Shown here: piece by piece, positions 60,116 to 64,000 of the stretch | Numbering within the stretch: position 1 is the stretch's first letter | Layout of the letters: every line of letters begins with the position of its first letter | NCBI GenBank assembly: GCA_012932865.1 | Contig: SAXG01000004.1 | Location: 434,001 to 498,000 of the forward strand | Direction: 5' to 3' | DNA from: Amylostereum areolatum | Taxonomy: Eukaryota; Basidiomycota; Agaricomycetes; Russulales; Stereaceae | Length of the DNA stretch: 64,000 bases | Program-made: the position numbers and the translations under genes | Notes under the pieces: generated by a model | The model's input: only the letters and a program-made list of their open reading frames with translations | Told to the model about the DNA's origin: nothing | Database searches by the model: none

Positions 60116-60169
60116 CCATGTGCTTGCATCTTAGAGCCCGATTTGCTCTTCCCCTCACCATCGAGCGCG

Positions 60170-60175
60170 TATAAA
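60170..60175 (+). promoter_or_regulatory. TATA box of the hexose transporter
   Basis: TATAAA lies 94 bp upstream of the ATG at 60264, a good distance for a core promoter. It also argues against the in-frame ATG at 60190, which would lie only 15 bp downstream. Confidence 0.55.
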
Positions 60176-60263
60176 GTCCCCTCGAAAAAATGCATCAATT
60201 CCCAACGTTCGTCGTTCCCCACAGCCCACTTCCCCCTTCGCATCCCCGCTTTCATCGTTCACA

Positions 60264-62105
60264 ATGCCAGGCGGTCTCCATTCCAGATGCAGGCGGTATC
60301 GGCGCTAATGCCCCCAAGCACAAGTTTGCCGGCATCATCATGGTACGCCTTCACTCCCTTTCCCCCCCCCCCTCGTTCTTCGTCTCACCCTTCTCTAGAC
60401 GTCGTTTGCAGCGTTCGGTGGTATCCTTTACGGTTACGATACCGGTGTCATCAGTGGTATCCAGACCATGCCCAACTGGCTCGAAACCTTCGGTCACCCC
60501 GTCCCCATCAGCAAAACTTTCCCCGACGGCTTTGGTATCTCCTCCTCCCAGCAATCCCTCGTCGTTTCCATCCTCTCTGCCGGTACTTTCTTCGGTACGT
60601 CCTCCTTAGTTCTTGATCGCCCGAACATCCATCCTGACCCCCTCTCTCTCCTCCAGGTGCTCTCACCGCCGCCCCCGTCGCGGATATCATCGGTCGCAAG
60701 TACGGTATCATCCTCGCCACCCTCGTCTTCTCTATCGGCGTCGCTTTCCAAACCGCCTCCACCGCTCTTCCCCTTTTCGTCGTCGGTCGTGTTTTCGCTG
60801 GTCTCGGTGTCGGTCTCGTTTCCACCCTCGTCCCCATGTATCAATCCGAGTGCGCCCCCAAATGGATCCGCGGTGCCGTCGTCGGTGCCTACCAATGGGC
60901 CATCACCATTGGTATCCTCCTCGCCAATATCGTCAACAACGCCACCAAGAATCATCCTAACCATTCCTCTTACCGTATCCCCATCGCCATCCAGCTCGTA
61001 TGGGCTGCCGTTCTCGCTGCCGGCATGCTCTTCCTTCCCGAGGTCTGTCTCCTTTTCTACCCCTCGTCCTTTTTCTACCTTGCTCACGACCGCTCCCCAG
61101 TCCCCCCGTTGGCTCATCAAGAAACACAAGGATGCCGCCGCCGCCATCTCCCTCTCTCGCCTCACATCACTTCCCCCCGATTCCTCCGAGGTCGAGATCG
61201 AGCTCAACGAGATCCGCACCCAGCTCCAACACGAAGAGTCCCTCGGCGAGAGCTCCTACCTCGACTGCTTCCGCTCGACGGAGAACAAGATTCGCTTCCG
61301 CACGTTGACCGGCATCTTCATCCAGGCCCTCCAACAGCTCACCGGTATCAACTTTATCTTCTACTACGGCACCCAGTTCTTCCAGAACTCCGGTATCAAC
61401 AACCCCTTCCTCATCTCCATTGCCACCGGTATCGTCAACGTGTTCATGACCCTTCCCGGCATGTGGGGTGTCGAGCGTTTCGGCCGTCGTAGTCTCCTCC
61501 TTTGGGGTGCCGCCGGCATGTGTGTCTGCGAATTCATCGTCGCCATCATCGGTGTCACCATCTCCGTGGACAACCACAGCGGTCAACAGGCCCTCGTGGC
61601 CCTCGTTTGCATCTACATCGCCTTCTTCGCCTCCACCTGGGGTCTCGTCGCGTGGGTCGTCACCGGCGAGATCTTCCCCCTCAACGTCCGTGCGAAGGGC
61701 ATGTCTCTTTCCGTCGCCTCCAACTGGCTATGGAACTTCGGCATCGGCTATGCCAGTACGTCGATTCTCATCCCCCGCCGACGAGCTTTCATTCTAACGA
61801 TATCGCCCTTGTAGCTCCCTACCTCGTTAACCCCGGCCAGGGTAACGCCGACCTTGGCTCCAAGGTGTTCTTCATCTGGGGTGGTACCTGCTTCCTCTGC
61901 TTCGCCGTTCGCGTTCTTCGCCATCCCCGAAGTCAAGGGGCTCTCCCTCGAGCAGGTCGACCTCGTCTACATCAACTCGACGCCGCTCACTTCGGTGGCC
62001 TACCGCAAGAAGCTTATCGCGGAGAACGCGCGTCTGCAAGACGAGCTTCCCGTGCGCCAGCACGAGGAGAAGGATCACGACGTGGCTTCCATCGAAAAGG
62101 CGTAA
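60264..62105 (+). CDS. MFS hexose transporter (high-affinity glucose transporter/sensor clade), frame broken near both ends
   Basis: Exons about 60264-60342, 60399-60594, 60657-61042, 61101-61755 and the last to 62105. Twelve-helix sugar-porter signatures are clear: FAAFGGILYGYDTGVISGIQ, DIIGRKYGIILATLVFSIGV, PMYQSECAPKWIRGAVVGAY, PESPRWLIKK, ALQQLTGINFIFYYGTQFF, VERFGRRSLLLWGAAGM, and VTGEIFPLNVRAKGMSLSVA followed by SNWLWNFGIGYATPYL. The tail IPEVKGLSLEQVDLVYINST is the PESPR/PETKG-type end. Close relatives are Rgt2/Snf3/Hgt-type proton-coupled glucose carriers. Two one-base frame breaks are needed: near 60271-60275, right after the ATG (before VSIPDAGGIGAN), and near 61907, between FLCFA and FAFFAIPEVKG. 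Confidence 0.88.
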
Positions 62106-63212
62106 TCGCCCGATTGTTCTCTGTTTTCCCGTACGCCGCTTGCGACGTTGTAACGATAGCTCACTCTCATCCCTTGCTCACGATGGTATTTTCACGATAT
62201 AATGCATACCCTCCCCCCGTCCCCCCTCCACCGTCTTCGGCACGTTTACGAGTAGGCTGAGCGTGGATATTTTCTTCTCGGGAATCTTTACGGCTCGGTG
62301 TAACGCGCGGTCCCTCGCAGCATTTTGTGTACACTACGCAATGGCTTTTCGGACATATTAATGTAACGAATGGGCTCCACTATCTGTTCCTCTTGAAGCG
62401 TCTTTGCGTGGAACTGACGTCAAACGCGAATTGCTTATCGCTGAGAGAGGTCTGCTGTTAGCCGTCGGAGCTACCGTAATGCGCGGATGATGGATGGTAT
62501 ATCGACGGTCATATTCAGTGCGCTATTCTGGTCGACGTGCAAGGGATTCTTCTCGTTCTCGGTTGCGCCCATAAGATGAACACAGCCTGGTCCTCCAGCG
62601 CGGATAGAGCGGGCGCATGAGCGGGAGCGGGAGTTTTGCGAGCCCAGATGCGGCGTCCTGTGGGAAGGGCATCAGGGCACGGAAAGCTGACGCACCATGA
62701 GGGGCATCGATCAAAAGTGAGGGGGTCGTGTCTATGAGTTAGGGCGGGGTGACCGGGGGGATTCTGTCCCTTGGTACAGGCGAAAAAGATGTTGACGACG
62801 AGGGAGTGGGGCGGGAGGTTTCCATTTGGAGGAGGAAGTGGGAATCTCAGGCGGTCGACGCCACGATCAGTTACGTTACATAATCGGATGGGGGTGGGTA
62901 AGGAGGGCGAGGGGGGGTGAACATGCCTGATGAGGAGGATGAGTCGCTTTTTCTTGTTGGTACGAACGACTCGAGCCGTCAAGCCAAAAATCCGATCTGT
63001 TCACCCAAAAAGGTATTCCGAATCGGAAGCGGGGTGTGGCCACCGCGCGAGGTGGTGCTGATGGTTTCGGACTGCTCGTGTCAAATGCACGAGGTCCTTT
63101 CAATGGAGGACGTGCCGCCCATTCGTGAGATGTGATGATGGCGTCGACGTTTCCTGCGAAAAAGCGCGGAGATGAAACCGTAATACGAAGGGTCACATGA
63201 CCGCGACTAAAG
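62106..63212. other. Intergenic region
   Basis: About 1.1 kb between the transporter and the last gene. No exon is supported. A near-palindromic GGTCACATGACC at about 63191 lies just upstream of the next gene and resembles the CACGTG elements elsewhere in the window. Confidence 0.4.
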
Positions 63213-63329
63213 TTGACTTCAGACTTGGGCGTTCTCACCGGCGGCCCGCGGCGGGTCTCAAAACTCAACACCGTCACAACACGTTCCCACTTAGGGCGTC
63301 AACACGAGCCTACACCACATGAAGCATAC

Positions 63330-64000
63330 CCACAGAACGCGCTCTCCTTCTCGCCACTGGCCGAGGAGGAGTCTATTCCCTCCCTCTATCCTCGGCGTCC
63401 GTCGGTCGGCTTGCTCTCTGCTTCCACTTCTTGCTTTCTCGCCGCTCTCTACCTCACTATCAACCCTCCTCGTGGCGCCCAATCAACGCTTCGAAGCAGC
63501 CTCGTCACTCAATTGAATCTGACCTTGTTCTCGTGGAAATCACCCCGTCGTCTGGTGCACACCTCCCTTCCGCGTTGTCCTCGGCGGATGAACGCTACCT
63601 CTCTTACCTGCCCCACAGCGGCTTTCATAACCAGCGCATAGCCCTAGAAAACGCTCTCATACTCTCTCGCATCCTTAATCGCACCTTGCTCGTCCCGCCC
63701 GCCCGACTCGGAAAGAAACCCATCCACTACATCCAGTCCACGGCTCTCCGTCGGTTCCTTATTCTGTCCGGAAAGGAAGGCCTCTGGCATTGCGCTCATA
63801 TCCCATCTCACGTTACCCTCCCTCCGGAATGCGACGATTTCTTCGACTACACCCATGTCTCCTGGACCTGGCTTGTCAACTTCGCCGCCTTGGACTCGGA
63901 GCAACCTATCGTCCATTCTGATACCATGACTTATCCTTGGCTGGACGGCTCAATCGCGGGATTCGAGAACGATACCTGGCGCTTTGAAGACACGGCCATG
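63330..64000 (+). CDS. O-fucosyltransferase-like protein, 5' part (truncated by the window)
   Basis: An N-terminal hydrophobic anchor (VGLLSASTSCFLAALYLTI) is followed by ESDLVLVEITPSSG, then DERYLSYLPHSGFHNQRIAL, LILSRILNRTLLVPPARLG, LILSGKEGLWHCAHIP and ECDDFFDYTHVSWTWL. The NQR-containing segment and the layout match the basidiomycete family related to GDP-fucose protein O-fucosyltransferases. It would be a type II Golgi/ER membrane enzyme; donor and acceptor are not known. The frame steps by one base near 63512-63515 (a TT that should probably be TTT), between LRSSLVTQ and ESDLV. The true start codon is unclear. The gene continues past 64000. Confidence 0.7.

Larger units (their letters stand above)
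56878..60263. other. 3.4-kb gene-poor GC-rich region
   Basis: This is the largest gene-free stretch of the window. Several open frames of 90-170 codons exist on both strands (for example 57164-57679 and 58014-58400), but they are GC-driven, overlap each other, lack motifs and show no consistent splice pattern. The right third holds GC-rich boxes, a 10-bp tandem repeat and a TATA box that probably form the regulatory region of the sugar transporter. Confidence 0.4.

Overview
The window is nuclear DNA from a filamentous basidiomycete, most likely an Agaricomycete. Almost every gene is cut by short GT-AG introns of about 50-65 nt, often into very small exons. Intergenic gaps are short, and the gene content is typical of mushroom-forming fungi: a makorin-like RING/CCCH protein, SAGA subunits, a STRIPAK subunit, a Zn2Cys6 regulator, and a large fungal GT2-like protein. 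All gene models here were spliced by hand. Most exon phases were checked and close, but individual splice sites may be off by a base or two, and no similarity search was run.

Left end (1-4 kb): two tandem copies of an uncharacterised family that shares a WPGY motif and the same exon layout. From 3.9 to 12.6 kb: a makorin-type E3 ligase head-to-head with the SAGA subunit Hfi1/Ada1, an SAM-dependent O-methyltransferase, a Gfo/Idh/MocA dehydrogenase, and TAF10. From 13.5 to 30 kb: glycogen debranching enzyme, the STRIPAK subunit Far11/STRIP head-to-head with the decapping activator Pat1, and a large glycosyltransferase. From 31 to 39.3 kb: a two-helix membrane protein of unknown function, VPS28 (ESCRT-I) head-to-head with the SAGA subunit Sgf73, a xanthine/hypoxanthine phosphoribosyltransferase, and mitoferrin. 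From 39.8 to 51 kb: a J-domain protein head-to-head with Ipi3, a complex I 21 kDa subunit head-to-head with a zinc-finger nucleoporin, and CDK7/Kin28 head-to-head with RNA polymerase III subunit RPC4. From 51 to 64 kb: a Zn2Cys6 transcription factor, an F-box protein, a 3.4 kb gene-poor GC-rich stretch, an MFS hexose transporter, and the 5' part of an O-fucosyltransferase-like gene that runs off the end.

Themes: three SAGA components (Ada1, TAF10, Sgf73) lie within 30 kb, with TFIIH kinase and Pol III subunits nearby. Six gene pairs are divergent over only 195-317 bp, which implies shared promoters. From about 38.9 kb onward, at least seven otherwise well-conserved genes need one-base reading-frame corrections, often at a homopolymer, whereas every conserved gene to the left of that point splices cleanly. 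The simplest reading is local sequence error. No CRISPR array, rRNA, convincing tRNA or intact transposon was found, and I did not find a clearly novel multi-gene system.
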